Assembly (NCBI GenBank): GCA_946902875.1
Contig: OX336344.1
Span: forward strand, 19,551,791 to 19,615,790
DNA: 64,000 nucleotides
Source of the DNA: Nematopogon swammerdamellus
Lineage: Eukaryota > Arthropoda > Insecta > Lepidoptera > Adelidae
Direction of reading: 5' to 3'
The translations under genes were made by a program, and so were the position numbers. Shown here piece by piece: positions 42,490 through 53,979 of this stretch (its first letter is position 1; each line of letters begins with the position of its first letter). Below the pieces are notes generated by a model that saw only the letters and a program-made list of their open reading frames with translations, did not search any database and had not been told where the DNA came from.

Positions 42490-44262
42490 CCATTTCATTA
42501 CTTCTGGATGAGCTGCTCTTAATCATTACACACATCCTCAATCATTCACTAGTAAGCGGCTTTTTCCCTACTGCATGGAAAAAAGCCTTTGTTATTCCTC
42601 TTCCCAAAACACGTAATCCTTCCTCGTTTAATCAATATCGCCCGATATCGATTTTACCCATTCTATCCAAGGTCCTAGAACGTATAGTTCACCAGCAGTT
42701 AGCTGGCTTCCTCTTTGATAATCACCTGTTGAACCCAATGCAGTCGGGTTTTCGTCCCTCTCACAGCAGCGTTACTGCTCTAGTCAAAGTCACTGAGGAT
42801 ATCCGTCTTAGTATGGAAAACAAAGAACTCACAGTTATTGTATTACTTGATTTCAGTAATGCCTTCAACACAGTTCACTTTGATATAATGATGGGTATCC
42901 TGCGTTCTCTTAACCTATCTCCGGTGACACTTGACTGGTTCGATCCTTATCTTCGCGGGCGTCAGCAGTGTGTTAGAACAGACAATGAATTTTCTAGCTG
43001 GATTAACCTCGCTGCTGGCGTACCCCAGGGTGGTGTATTATCTCCTTTATTGTTTTCTGTGTTCATAAATCTCATTACCAAACTTTTGGCATCTCGCTAC
43101 CACCTGTACACCGATGACTTGCAGCTTTACTTACACGCAACTATGGATAACTTATCCCAAACAATTAATAGCATGAACATTGACTTGCAAAGAGTGCACA
43201 CATGGACAAAATCATTTGGCCTCAACGTCAATCCCATCATATCGCAGGCAATGATTGTTGGTAGTGCAAGACAACTGTCAAAGTTTGAAACTGACAACCT
43301 GCCTGCGGTTACATATAATGGAATTTTAATTCCGTTCTCTAAGACAGTAAAAAACCTGGGCATCCTCATGGACCAAACACTGTCGTGGGTGCCTCAGGTT
43401 AATGAGGTCAGTCGGAAGGTCTTCGCTGCTGCGCACTCCCTTAGACGCCTACAGAACTTTCTCCCAGTTTCCACCAAGATTGTTCTAGCACAATCTCTCT
43501 TACTCCCAATTCTTGACTATGCGGATGTCTGCTACCTGGATTTGACTGAAATTCTTCTTGACAAGCTTGAACGCTTATAGAATTTATGCATCCGTTTCAT
43601 ATTTGGTCTGCGTAAGTACGACCATGTCTCCCAGTACCGAGCTCGGCTCGAATGGCTCCCGATTCGTCTCCGTAGGAACTGTCATATCCTGAGTCTTATA
43701 AATGGCGTATTAAACAATCCTGACGTTCCAGACTACCTTCGTTCTCGCTTCCTCCCACTATCCTCTCACCGTCTTCCCCGCTCTAGTGATGATAACATCC
43801 TAGGGATTCCACGTCATGCGTCAAGTTACTTCCAAACTTTAAATTCTTTTAAAACATTATTGAAGAAATTCTACCTTAACTTACATTAAATTTGATTTTT
43901 TATTGTTTACTTGTGGATTAGTATAGTATAGTATGTATTATTTGTATGTAGTATCTATGTTCTATACATTTTATGTATGTTTATGCTGTTTGTATTTTAT
44001 GTATTGTAATAATAGGTATGTATGTATGTTACATGTAGGTATATTCATCATAAAAATAAAACACATATTCCTCCTCCTTTCGTTTGCACTACCCATACTT
44101 CTTTCTCTGTATTTTATTCCTCATCACCCAAAGGTTGACTGGAAGAAATCACTTGCAGTGATAAGTCCGCCTTTGCGCACTTCTGTATTGGTTTGTTCTA
44201 CTCGTGTACTGTTGTTCTTTCCATTGTGTGCAATAAAGAGTTTCTATTCTATTCTATTCTAT
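42490..44262 (+). mobile_element. CR1/Rex-type LINE, 5'-truncated
   Basis: It runs from within the RT finger region to a (TTCTA)n tail after AATAAAGAG. Its 3' UTR matches the solo tails at 3938-4376 and 24560-24893. Unit A has the uninterrupted site (near 39620). Confidence 0.85.
42505..43891 (+). pseudogene. CR1/Rex-type reverse transcriptase with one stop codon
   Basis: The frame opens upstream of the Met at 42729, with FFPTAWKKAFVIPLPKTRNP and FNQYRPISILPILSKVLERI. Motif A is VIVLLDFSNAFNTV, motif B AAGVPQGGVLSPLLFSVFIN, and motif C YTDDLQLY in place of the usual YADD. At 43578 a TAG replaces the Gln codon expected after KLERL. The frame then continues with CIRFIFGLRKYDHVSQYRAR to a natural stop near 43889. 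The element is 5'-truncated, so it is dead, but it carries only one nonsense change. Confidence 0.85.
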
Positions 44263-44765
44263 TCCAATTGCGTTTTCCTATAAAATTTAAATTTACGATG
44301 GTTTATCACCGGATGAAGTTTGTCGTCTAAAGTGATGTATATTTCTACTAATGCCAACCTTACAGTGATTGCTGGTAGTGCTGCCCCTTAAGTACCGTCA
44401 AGGTGATAACCAACTTAAACATTAATTAAATTGTGATTTTAACAAATATATTTAAATTTTAACAACTTTGTGTTGACACGTTTTTAAATTAGTCACAAAA
44501 ATGTGAGCTTACTCTGCTAACGCTAGGAACTATACACACTCCCACCAACCACGTCACAACTAAATGGTGTTAGACGGAATAGCGTAATTAGGCAAATGAG
44601 GATAGCCGTAAGACCCGAACAAAATGAAACGAACGGGAAATAGCCGCCTGCTTTGGACATGTAGCTTAATATACAGAATAAAAGTTTAGTCTATGTATTT
44701 TCGAACGTTTAAGTTGTATTTTTGTTTCACTACTAACTTTTTTATCTCGTTTTTTATTTATAATT

Positions 44766-45139
44766 TTTTTTTTCACGGAAACGTTTGGCTGCATCACCTT
44801 ACTACATCCGGGATGTCAGGTCAGCCAATAACACCTTCGTGAACTAGGTGCAATGTGAGTGCTTCCCTTCGGTCGGCTACACTGAACTGGACGAAAAATA
44901 CAAAATACTTACATAGCCGTATCAACCGACGATTCATTAAGTGCGGTGGTACAGACGAGTTAAACATTAGAACCTAGGAAGATAAGAAGGGAAGGGGCCT
45001 AAAATTTTACTTTAAATCCGAACCACGATCTGCCTTCAACGGTCGAGCGGTCACCCATCCAAGTACTGACCGCCCCCAGGTGAGCTTAAGATCAGGACCG
45101 ATAGTCGACCGATCGCACCACTGAGCTGACGAGGCAGAC
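44766..45139 (-). repeat. Full-length tRNA/5S-like SINE, diverged
   Basis: 5' GTCTGCCTCGTCAGCTCAGT, 5S-like GGGGGCGGTCAGTACTTGGA and B-box-like GTGGTTCGGATTTAA; its 3' end is at CGTGAAAAAAAA. Confidence 0.8.
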
Positions 45140-45453
45140 ATGATTTCAACTAGATACTGAAATATAGGTTATGTCAGTTTTAATGTAATATATGTAATGT
45201 ATGCTCCGCGTTAATGCCCGCAGTTCCCTTAAGGCCCTGTCAACCCGTATTCATTCGTACTCCTCTTTCAAGGTGCCGCTTTCGCTGGTTGGAGTAGGAT
45301 GCAACACAATCAATCAATCAAAAATTTGAATTTTATTATTTTATTCAAAAACTACGGATCGAAACAAAAAAGTAAAAGCTACGGATTTAGATAATTATAT
45401 TATTATTCAACAAATGTTATCGATCTGCGCTGATAGTTAAAGTATTAGTTACT

Positions 45454-46628
45454 AGCTTTTGCCCGCGGCTTCGCTCGCGTGAAATTTGTATTTCAAAGGA
45501 AGAAAGTAAGTAACTAAGGGCGAGCTGGGTTCAGGTAAACGATAAACCATCTCGAAGAAAGTGAGTAACTTTTTGAGGCCGAAGGCGGAGTTGCGTTCAG
45601 GAAGAGGACAAACCATCCATAAGAAAGTAAGTAACAAAGGGCGAGGCCGAAGGCCGAGCTGCGTTCAGGAAGAGGATAACCTTTTCGAAGAAAGTAAGTA
45701 ACTATGGGCGAGGCCGAAGGCCGAGCTTCGTTCAGGATGAGGGTAAACTTTTCGAAGAAAGTAAGTAACAGAGGGCGAGGCCGAAGGCCGAGCTGCGTTC
45801 AGGAAAACTGAACCTTCTCGAAGACAATAAGTACCTATGGGCGAGGCCGAAGGCCGAGCTGCGTTCAGGAAGAGGATAACATTTTTTAAGAAAGTAAGTA
45901 ACAGAGGGCGAGGCCGAAGGCCGAGCTTCGTTCAGGAAGTCGATAAACCTTTTCGAAGATAGTAAGTAACTATGGGCGAGGCCGAAGGCCGAGCTGCGTT
46001 CAGGAAGAGGATAAACCATCTTTAAGAAGTAAGTAACAAAGGGCGAGGCCGAAGGCCGAGTTGCGCTCAGGAAGAGGATAACCTTTTCGAAGAATGTAAG
46101 TAACTGAGGGCGAGTCCGAAGGCCGAGCTGCGTTCAGGAAGACCATAAATCTTCTCGAAGAAAGTAACTTCTTTGTTACTTACTTTTTTCGAAAAGGTTT
46201 ATCCTCTTCCTGAACACATCTCGGCCTTCGGCCTTGCCCATAGTTACTTACTGTCTTCGAGAATTTATCGTCTTCCTGAAGGCAGCTCGGCCTTCGGCCT
46301 CGCCTATAGTTACCTACTGTCTTCGAAAAGGTTTATCGTCTTCCTGAACGAAGCTCGGCCTTCGGCCTCGCCCTCTGTTACTTACTTTCTTCGAACAGGT
46401 CATCCTCTTCCTGAACGCAGCTCGGCCTTCGGCCTCGCCCATAGTTACTTACTGTCTTCGAGAAGGTTTATCGTTTTCCTGAACGCAGCTCGGCCTTCGG
46501 CCTCGCCCTCTGTTACTTACTTTCTTCGAAAAGTTTACCCGCATGCTGAATGCGGGTAAACTTTTTAAAAAAAATTACTTACTTTCTTCCTTTGAAATAC
46601 GAATTTCACGCGAGCGAAGCCGCGGGCA
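45454..46628. mobile_element. Head-to-head Helitron/satellite palindrome
   Basis: Both ends carry the same GC-rich Helitron-type terminus in opposite orientation (GCTTTTGCCCGCGGCTTCGC at the left, GCGAGCGAAGCCGCGGGCAT at the right). Inside, ~67-bp satellite units point one way from 45505 to 46165 and the other way from 46170 to 46550. The open frames on both strands are repeat read-through. Confidence 0.85.
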
Positions 46629-46683
46629 TTTTTTTATCATTACTTATGTCCTCTAGAGGGCGCCATATCCTATAGCCTATAGA

Positions 46684-46731
46684 CGTTGGATGCGTCTTGA
46701 CGACCAGCGTACGGTCAAGACGCATCCAACG
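46684..46731. repeat. 18-bp-arm perfect hairpin
   Basis: CGTTGGATGCGTCTTGAC pairs with GTCAAGACGCATCCAACG around a 12-bp loop. Confidence 0.85.
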
Positions 46732-46789
46732 ATACCTCATTTGTCAAATTATGATAAGTAGTGTTGAAGTTATTATGAGGGAACAGTTG

Positions 46790-47411
46790 AACATACATAC
46801 ATACATACATACCGGTCAAAAACATAACTCTCCTTTTCGCTTCGCCGTAATCGGGTAAAAATAAGAATCTCTTCGCTAATATACCGCGCATACTACACTA
46901 CGTACAATATAATAAACATTAAACATCAAATAGGAACTTCAGTTAAATAAATATCCGCTAACATCGACTCGCAATAACACTTTTACATAGGTTTGCACCT
47001 AAAATTAATCAAATAGATACCTAACGAAGTTAACCTACATAATATTATGAATCGAATTAAAATATAAGAACCTCTGCCGAGCCGAGACAATGCATACACA
47101 CACACACCGCGCTCCGCCAGACCACCGAATAGACCGCACCCCGCGCCGCGTCCCGCGCCTTCGCCGCCGGGCTGCCAGTCTCCGCGAGACGCGCGAGGAG
47201 ACGCGCTACTAACCCCCGCCGCGCCGCGCCGCTCATTATTTCGGCGCTTGGAACAATTTGATTTGTATGGGAGCCACATCTTAGCGTAGCCGGAAGTGAA
47301 TTTTAATAAGCCTATCCTGTGTCCCGTATAGTAAAATGGGTTTGTACTAAGTTTCATCAAATTCGGATTATGGCTTTAAGAGTTATGGAGGAACATACAT
47401 ACATACATACA
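46790..47411. repeat. Dispersed repeat bounded by (CATA)n
   Basis: It lies between two CATACATACATACATAC tracts. The GC-rich part (47090-47240) and GTATGGGAGCCACATCTTAG, CCTATCCTGTGTCCC recur next to Helitron ends elsewhere (37600-37690, 62050-62110). No coding gene is seen. Confidence 0.5.
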
Positions 47412-47794
47412 TACAGAAAAGATTTCTAAAAATCGTCAATTTAGCTTTAGTATCATACATAGAGGCTACAAACTCAATATTTCCTAAAACAAAGTAACTT
47501 ACTCCATGACCATCCCTTACAGATTTATTATTAGTATTGATATTAAAACTGAATCTGTCAGGTGAGTAATTGGTGGTAAACTTGTTGAAATTCGAATCAC
47601 AGGCAGCCTCACGTCACCTTAATTAAGGCATTCATACATACATAACCAATTCCAAGTACCTACCCAAGTAAAATACTGCACTATACCAGATTACTTAATA
47701 GTTACTTCGTAACAGATAAATCAATCCATAGAAAAAGTTCCATACCTTCGGCTTTAATAGCCTACTGTTTTACGTCTGTTCTGTACTACTGTAC

Positions 47795-48265
47795 CGTGTG
47801 GGATCGGTACTTAAAAAGAATAGCCCCACTGCATCTCTCCCCGTCGCATGTCGTAAAAGTCGACTAAGGGATAAGAAAATTCGTCAGCCTCGGTAGCTCA
47901 GTGGCGCGGGTGGTTAGTCAACTGTTATTAAGCAACGCTGAGCGCGGTCAGTGATTGGATGGGTGACCGCTCGACCGTTGGAGGCTGACCGTGGTTCGGA
48001 TTCCACGTTAAACTGTAGGTCCCTTCCCTTCTTACCTTACTAGGTGGTAGGGTTTATCGCGGCCGGGTTGGTACCACCGCACTGAACGAAACGTCGGTCG
48101 AAACGGCTATGTAAATAGTTTGTGTTTTCCGTCCAGTTTAGTGTAGCCGACATGAAATGAAGGGAAGCACTGACATGGCACCTAGTTCACCCTGTGTTAT
48201 GGGCTGACATCACGGATGTTGTAGGTGATGTAGCCAACCGTGTCAGGTTCCATAAAAATAAAAAA
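47795..48265 (+). repeat. Composite: ACCGTGTGGG head + full tRNA/5S-like SINE
   Basis: The head is 47795-47885. The SINE is 47888-48257 with GTCAGCCTCGGTAGCTCAGT, GTTATTAAGCAACGCTGAGC, GCGGTCAGTGATTGGATGGG and GTGGTTCGGATTCCACG, and ends CATAAAAATAAAAAAAA. It is nearly identical to 62566-63037, including the head, so the composite may move as one unit. Confidence 0.85.
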
Positions 48266-48480
48266 AAATAAAAAAAACGTCGCCAATCGCTGTGTGCGAA
48301 AATGTACCTAAACGATCGAGTGTAAAGTGATTATTGCTTTGCAGCTGCGCGCAGTTGCGTGTAGGTATGCTTCGCTCGGCTGACGAATTTGCACTGAATT
48401 AGATCGCCGGCGGTCCACCGGGCGGTAGGTTGTTAGCGCGCGCAAGTACATAGAGTGCGTGAAGCCTGCCTGACTAACGG

Positions 48481-48550
48481 CAGTCGGGTCATAAGTTCTG
48501 TCACAACCTTATTATATTAAAATTTCGAATACTGGCCAGAAATAATTTGT
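48481..48550 (+). mobile_element. 5' fragment of the maT-like mariner
   Basis: CAGTCGGGTCATAAGTTCTG then TCACAACCTTATTAT and TACTGGCCAGAAAT match 29794-29860. Confidence 0.8.
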
Positions 48551-48732
48551 TTAATCTAAAAGGTTTTTTTTTCTTTATACCAAAGTTACATATTTTCTCA
48601 GATGCTGCCTGAAAATATCTTGTGAAAATCTAACTGGTTGATAAATTATTGAAAAATAGTTTAAAATTAAATTGTAATTGTTAATATTTCCAATATTGTA
48701 TCGGACTAAATTACACTTCCAGTGAGGCACCG

Positions 48733-49047
48733 GATGTGGCTCTGTCGGCTTTCTGTACTCCACATGCGTGGCTCCAGGCGTATCCGTCAGCACACCTCGG
48801 TACACGGTTGAACCGGAACACGCTACTCATCTCCATATCTCTCAACGTGGGAGCCGGGAGTCAGCCACACACCTACCTCTGTGGCTCCCAGGTCTAGTTC
48901 GTAGCACTTTTGCTGCTCAGATTTTTGTTTGCATAATTCTTCGACTATTTAGAAGCACGGCGCCTTGCGCTCCGGGGCGCTTCCCAATCCAAACTAGTAG
49001 CGTTTTTTACCGCTGCTCCCGTCGGGAAGAAATCCCGTTCTCCTACT
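48733..49047. repeat. Second copy of the ~315-bp block at 29225
   Basis: It is colinear with 29225-29540 and directly joined to the minisatellite block that follows. Confidence 0.75.
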
Positions 49048-49927
49048 TCACGGCCAGTCCGGGGTGCTGAGCGCGCCACCTGTAGTCAGGTGTCAGGATC
49101 GCCTCTCACACCGCCGCTGACCGATTACCTAATCATCTGGCCTAACTGCCACGCCACGCCGCGCCGCACCTTCCTGACCTAACTGCCACGCGACCCCGCG
49201 CGGCAACTTCCTGGCCTAATGCTACGCCACGCCGCGCCGTACCTTCCTGGCCTAACTGCCACGACGCGCCGTACCTTCCTGGTCTAACTGCCACGCCACA
49301 CCGCACCGCACCTTCCTGGCCTAACTACCATGCCACGCCCCACCGTATCTTCCTGGCCTAACTGCCACACCACGCCGCACCGCACCTTCCTGGCCTAACT
49401 GCCATGCCACGCCGCACCGCACCTTCCTGGCCTAACTGCCATACCACGCCGCACCGAACCTTCCTGTCCTAACTGCCATGCCACGCCGCACCGCACCTTC
49501 CTGGCCTAACTGCTACGCCACGCCGCGCCGTACTTTCCTGGCCTAACTGCCACACCACGCCGCACCGAACCTTCCTGTCCTAACTGCCACGCCACGCCGC
49601 GCCGCTCTTTCCGACCGCGATCAAACCGACTTCCTTCGCGCTACTATACGACAGCTATATGAACAATACTCTATAGTATAGAGTCTATACCCAAGTATAG
49701 AGTATTGTTCATCCAGTATTCATGTTCACCAGGTTTAACCACTTTGCCAAGACTAAATTATTGATGTTTCCTTTCTTTTCTAATACTTTCATACTATTAC
49801 ATTCTCTACTACCACTATACTAGTTTTATTTGACAATCCTTTAACTTATTTTTATTTCAACCCCACACTGATTTACAAATCATTTATAATTTTTATTGGC
49901 CGGAAACAGCTGACGGTTCGTGTCACA
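49047..49927. repeat. 37-bp minisatellite block, ~13 units
   Basis: Units of CTGGCCTAACTGCCACGCCA type run about 49135-49610 with an exact 37-bp step (49390 to 49427). Flanks match 33992-34640. A hairpin CAATACTCTATAGTATAGAG lies near 49665. Confidence 0.85.
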
Positions 49928-51153
49928 TAGGCCAGTCATATCTAACATTAAAATCGCAAACTAACGGCTAGTTCTGATTTTTTAATATGTTGTTAGGACC
50001 ACTACCAGTAATGTATATCTAAGTTTGCAGCTTCGAAAGACCTGTGCTAACTTTGCAGCACTCGAAAAACTACGAAATTTTCGCACTTTTTTTGGTATTT
50101 TCAATATAAGTCCTAAACTATGAGTTTTTTATAAAATATTTTCTATACGTTTTTAAAGACTAAAATTGCTACAATTTGAGATCAGAACCAGCTCTGTAGG
50201 TTCAATAGTTACCGAGATACAGCTCTCCAAAAATTGATATTTTTTTCCAAAAAAGTAAAATTTTAAGATTTTGTCAATTTTCGACCCCGATATCGGGAAA
50301 AATACTCATTTACGGGTAACATTATGACAAAAGATGTTATAGCAAATGTAATTGACTTTAATTTAAGCAAAGAACGATGTCTGTAGATTATACAGTTTAC
50401 TCACAAATCGTAAAAACAAAAAAATGGAAAAACTGAATTTTTCGCAAATTTGCTCTGTTTAGTTCTCACAATCGTTTGAAAGGAAAAACCATGTACATCC
50501 ACAAGAAATATATATTTAAACTATTAATATTGATTCAAATTGCTATAATTTGATATCAGAACCAGCTCTGTAGGACAATTTTTTCCAAAAAAGTGAAATT
50601 TTAAGAATTGGTCAATTTCGACCCCGATAGCGGGGAAAATACTCATTTTACGGGTAAAATTAACGACGTCTGTAGACCTTATAGTTAACTCACAAATCTT
50701 AAAAATCAAAAAATGGAAAAACTACCTTTATCGCAAATTTGCTCTGTTTAGTTCTCACAATGGTTTGAAAGGAAAAACCATGTACATCCACAAGAAATAT
50801 GTATAGAACTATTAAATATTGATTCAAATTGGTTAAAAAAAAAACTAAGGTAAGAAAAGATAGCTTTAATTTAAGCAAAGAACGATGTCTGTAGACCATA
50901 TAGTTTACTAAACTATGCGTTTTTATGAAAATATTTCATAAAAACGCATAGTTTAGGACTTATAGTGAAAATACCAAAGAAAGTGCGAAAATTTCGCGGT
51001 TTTTCGAGTGCTGCGAAGTTAGCACAGGTCTTTCGAAGCTGCAAACTTGAATATACACTACTGGTAGTGGTCCTAACAACATATAAAAAAAAAACAGAAC
51101 TAGCCGTTACTTTGCGATTTTAGCGATTTTTAGTGTCAGATATGACTGGCCTA
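49928..51153. mobile_element. 1.2-kb long-TIR foldback element
   Basis: The termini TAGGCCAGTCATATCTAACA and its inverse extend into ~200-bp inverted arms. ACA flanks both ends and occurs once at the empty paralogous site (34582-34584). The interior holds two direct copies of a ~350-bp segment (AATTTGAGATCAGAACCAGC). It has no transposase. Confidence 0.9.
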
Positions 51154-51239
51154 ACATTGTATCTAAAGCTCGGAAACTAAAACTCGGGTAACAAATATAC
51201 GACACTTAATGGCTTACATTAAAAGAAATTATATAACAA

Positions 51240-52016
51240 ATCAAATAATTTGTTTATTTTTTTTGCAACCTGATGCGACAAATCTAAAACCTCAAAAAGC
51301 TGTATTAGTAATAGTGTTAGATTTTATAATAAACTGTCTTCTAACATAAAACGATTAGCTGATAATAATTTTAAACAACGGATTAAACTAATTTTAATTG
51401 AAAAGAGTTAATACACTGTTAAGAGCGCGGTACAACAGCATCAAAATGCGACAAAAAAAAAACTATAATAAAATAGCGAAGCGTTCGCTTGTTTTATAGT
51501 ATTTTTTTTCAAAGTTTGTTAAACCAATTTACATTATACGAATATCCAAATCTGTCAATAGAAGTAAAATTTTATCTTACATCATCTGCAATTAGTGTAA
51601 ACTCAAAATAATGTTTTAGAAAGCTGCAATTTCGAAACAAAGAGAGCATTTCGGAGTATTTAGGACCATTTAGTAGTACGTTTGTGATTTTTTTTTTACA
51701 TATTAATTGACATAAATAAAAATTAAAATCTGTCACCAACTTTTAAATATGGTCAAATTTTAGACAGGATATTTTAATATATATATTTTTGAAATTTGTT
51801 AAACAAAAAACCGAAACGAAAATGTGGCAAATTTTGCAAATTGTGCCTCACGCTGTAGTACCGCAGTCTTAAGGATGCATTACTGACCGTAATTTTATCT
51901 AAGAGTCTGACAACTGTTTTTCCGACTAACAAACTTTGACAATTGAATACACTTTGTACCATTAGATTTTTAATATGACTTATTAAATTTCTTTAATTGT
52001 TTGTATTTAACTTTAT
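51240..52016. other. AT-rich non-coding stretch
   Basis: No gene, clear repeat boundary or RNA gene is seen. Poly-A/T runs and short minus-strand frames are random. Confidence 0.5.
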
Positions 52017-52017
52017 A

Positions 52018-52344
52018 TATCGAGGCCATCAAGCTGAAAGGTCGTATCTACAGAATTTTCGTAAATGACGCCCTTTTAATCATAATTTTGTATTAATGAT
52101 ATAGATTCCAGTGTGATGCTGTATGGGCGGAAGTCAACACAAGTATGAGAAATCTTATATTCATCAAATGTTTTCATAATACAATAAAAATGTCTGGTTA
52201 TGGCCTATAATCATGCCAAAATGTAAAAACCAAGTAATATAAACAAAAAGGAACGAGTAATTAACTCATTTTGAATCTTATTTTTGCTCTCCTGTAAAAT
52301 CACTTTTTTGTAGATACGACCTTTCAGCTTGATGCCCTCGATAT
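52018..52344. mobile_element. 327-bp MITE (CGAGGCCATCAAGCTGAAAG)
   Basis: The left end is mirrored by CTTTCAGCTTGATGCCCTCG at the right, and the TIR runs about 36 bp with GTCGTATCTACA. TATA-like sequence lies outside both ends. Confidence 0.85.
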
Positions 52345-52989
52345 GAAATATCAAAATTGACAGAGGCACTATACACCAGATTATAGGTAATGTAAATAGG
52401 TAGAGTGGTCAGATTCTTGAGTATTCATGTTTATGCTGTAAATATGAATGTGAGCGGTAGTATGGGTTAATTATTTGTAAGTTACTGTAATATAATACTT
52501 ATTTATTAGATACCTACTAACAAAACATTGTGACTTGCGAAGTTTGTTAAGAGGAGCTGGCGAACAAAACGACATAAAGTAGAGCCAAAAAACTAAAACA
52601 CCTACTTACACGCAACATTTTCAATTTTAAAAATAATCATTTTGTCAATTTCTTAGTTTATAGTCGATCTGATGCTGTCACAAAACTTTTTGTTTAATAT
52701 TAAGAAAGATACAGACAAAACTAAATTTCAGTTACGTCGTTTTGTTTGAAAATGGTCAATTACGTCGTTTTGTTCGCCAATGAAGTGTCAGTTACATCGT
52801 TATGATTGAAAACAGCTGTGAAATGAAACGTTACGTTGACATTCGTCTAGTTGGCTTAGTCGTCTAGTATACACATTAATGACTAACATTAAAATGCACA
52901 TTAACATGAGCAAATAACCTCCCGAAACTAAGGTGGCAATGAAAACCAATTTTAGGTTATGTTAACAAAGCAGCTCAATATGTCTTAGC

Positions 52990-53527
52990 ATCGATATCTA
53001 TTTTATAGATTGGCCCATCCCATACATCACTCCCGAAAAAATATGTTCTCGACGAGACCTGCATATAGTGCAGATTTCACGGGCAGCCGCTTCATACGGC
53101 GTGTGCGGTGCGTGTTGAACGCACGCAAGTATGTATCGAGTCGGTGACGCGTGTGGGCAGCATGCCCGGTTGCTGTTATAAAGAGTAACAGTGACAAACG
53201 TTGTTGTTTGTTTCGCCTGAGCATGTTATGGCGTGTTAAGAAGCCATGCTGCCACGGGTAGGATCGTGTGACGGTGCGGTGGTATCGCGTTCTCGTTCTC
53301 GCTTGCCTGCTGGTGATGGGAGTGGGCGGAAAGACGGCAAACGCGCCGCATGACGTCTTTCTCGCTCGTTCTTGTCATCTGTGGGCGGGTGGGGGCGAGA
53401 GCGCGATAGCATCGTCGTAGGGATCGTGTCACGTATCAAAATACTGAGTGTGCGTGCACGCATACTTGTACCGACGTCTAGCACAAGTTGCATCGTACGA
53501 CGTTCGATCTATAAAATAGATATCGAT
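52990..53527. mobile_element. 538-bp element with 21-bp perfect inverted ends
   Basis: ATCGATATCTATTTTATAGA at the left is mirrored at the right. The interior is GC-rich with inverted GTTCTCGCTTGCC-type segments. A longer relative is at 55095-55905. Confidence 0.8.
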
Positions 53528-53557
53528 GTCTTATAAAACAATACTTACTTAATTTTG

Positions 53558-53965
53558 TCTATGGATTGCGCGACATGTGGCATCGTTTCATCGTAGGTGT
53601 CTAACGATGCCCATGGACATTCTGTGATGCACGGGGATTGGGAATTCCATGCCGGCCTGATAGGAGCCTTTTCACGCCCCTTTTGAAAAAGCCCAGGCTG
53701 TACTTGGGAGGAAATAGATAGGCAGGGAGTGCGTTCCACATTTTCCCGGTTCTGTGAATAAAAGATCTACAGAACCGGTTGGTCTACAGATCCGTGGTAG
53801 ATCGATTAAATAGGGGTGTATCCCCTGCTTAGTACGCGTAGTGCGGAGGTGGAATGGGGACGGCGGAATCGCGTTAAACAGCTTCTCCGAACACTCCCCA
53901 TGAAATAGACGATAGAACACACTTAAATGGCGATCATTTTGCGTCTTCCTGCCTACTTTTTTCTT
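53558..53965 (-). pseudogene. LINE tail fragment, split-LINE family
   Basis: It encodes LSVFYRLFHGECSEKLFNAI then FHLRTTRTKQGIHPYLIDLP and FLPSTAWAFSKGA. It shows the uninterrupted sequence at the P-like element's insertion point (CTACCACGGATCTG), which confirms that insertion. Confidence 0.8.
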
Positions 53966-53979
53966 ATCGTCCATATAAA

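Larger units (their letters stand above)
40150..44415. repeat. Segmental duplication unit B (contains Kazal gene 4)
   Basis: This is the partner of 35195-39775. A 1.8-kb LINE (42490-44262) is private to this copy. Confidence 0.8.

Noticed and set aside
45732..46559. 95- and 128-codon frames with PLPERSSAFGLA repeats
   Set aside because: They are translations of the Helitron-borne satellite; neither has a start context nor a conserved domain.
46983..47360. 125-codon minus-strand frame (Arg/Gly-rich)
   Set aside because: It lies in a GC-rich dispersed repeat; no motif or supporting splice signals.
47888..48010. tRNA gene
   Set aside because: A- and B-box-like motifs are present but about 110 bp apart and no cloverleaf forms; this is the SINE head.
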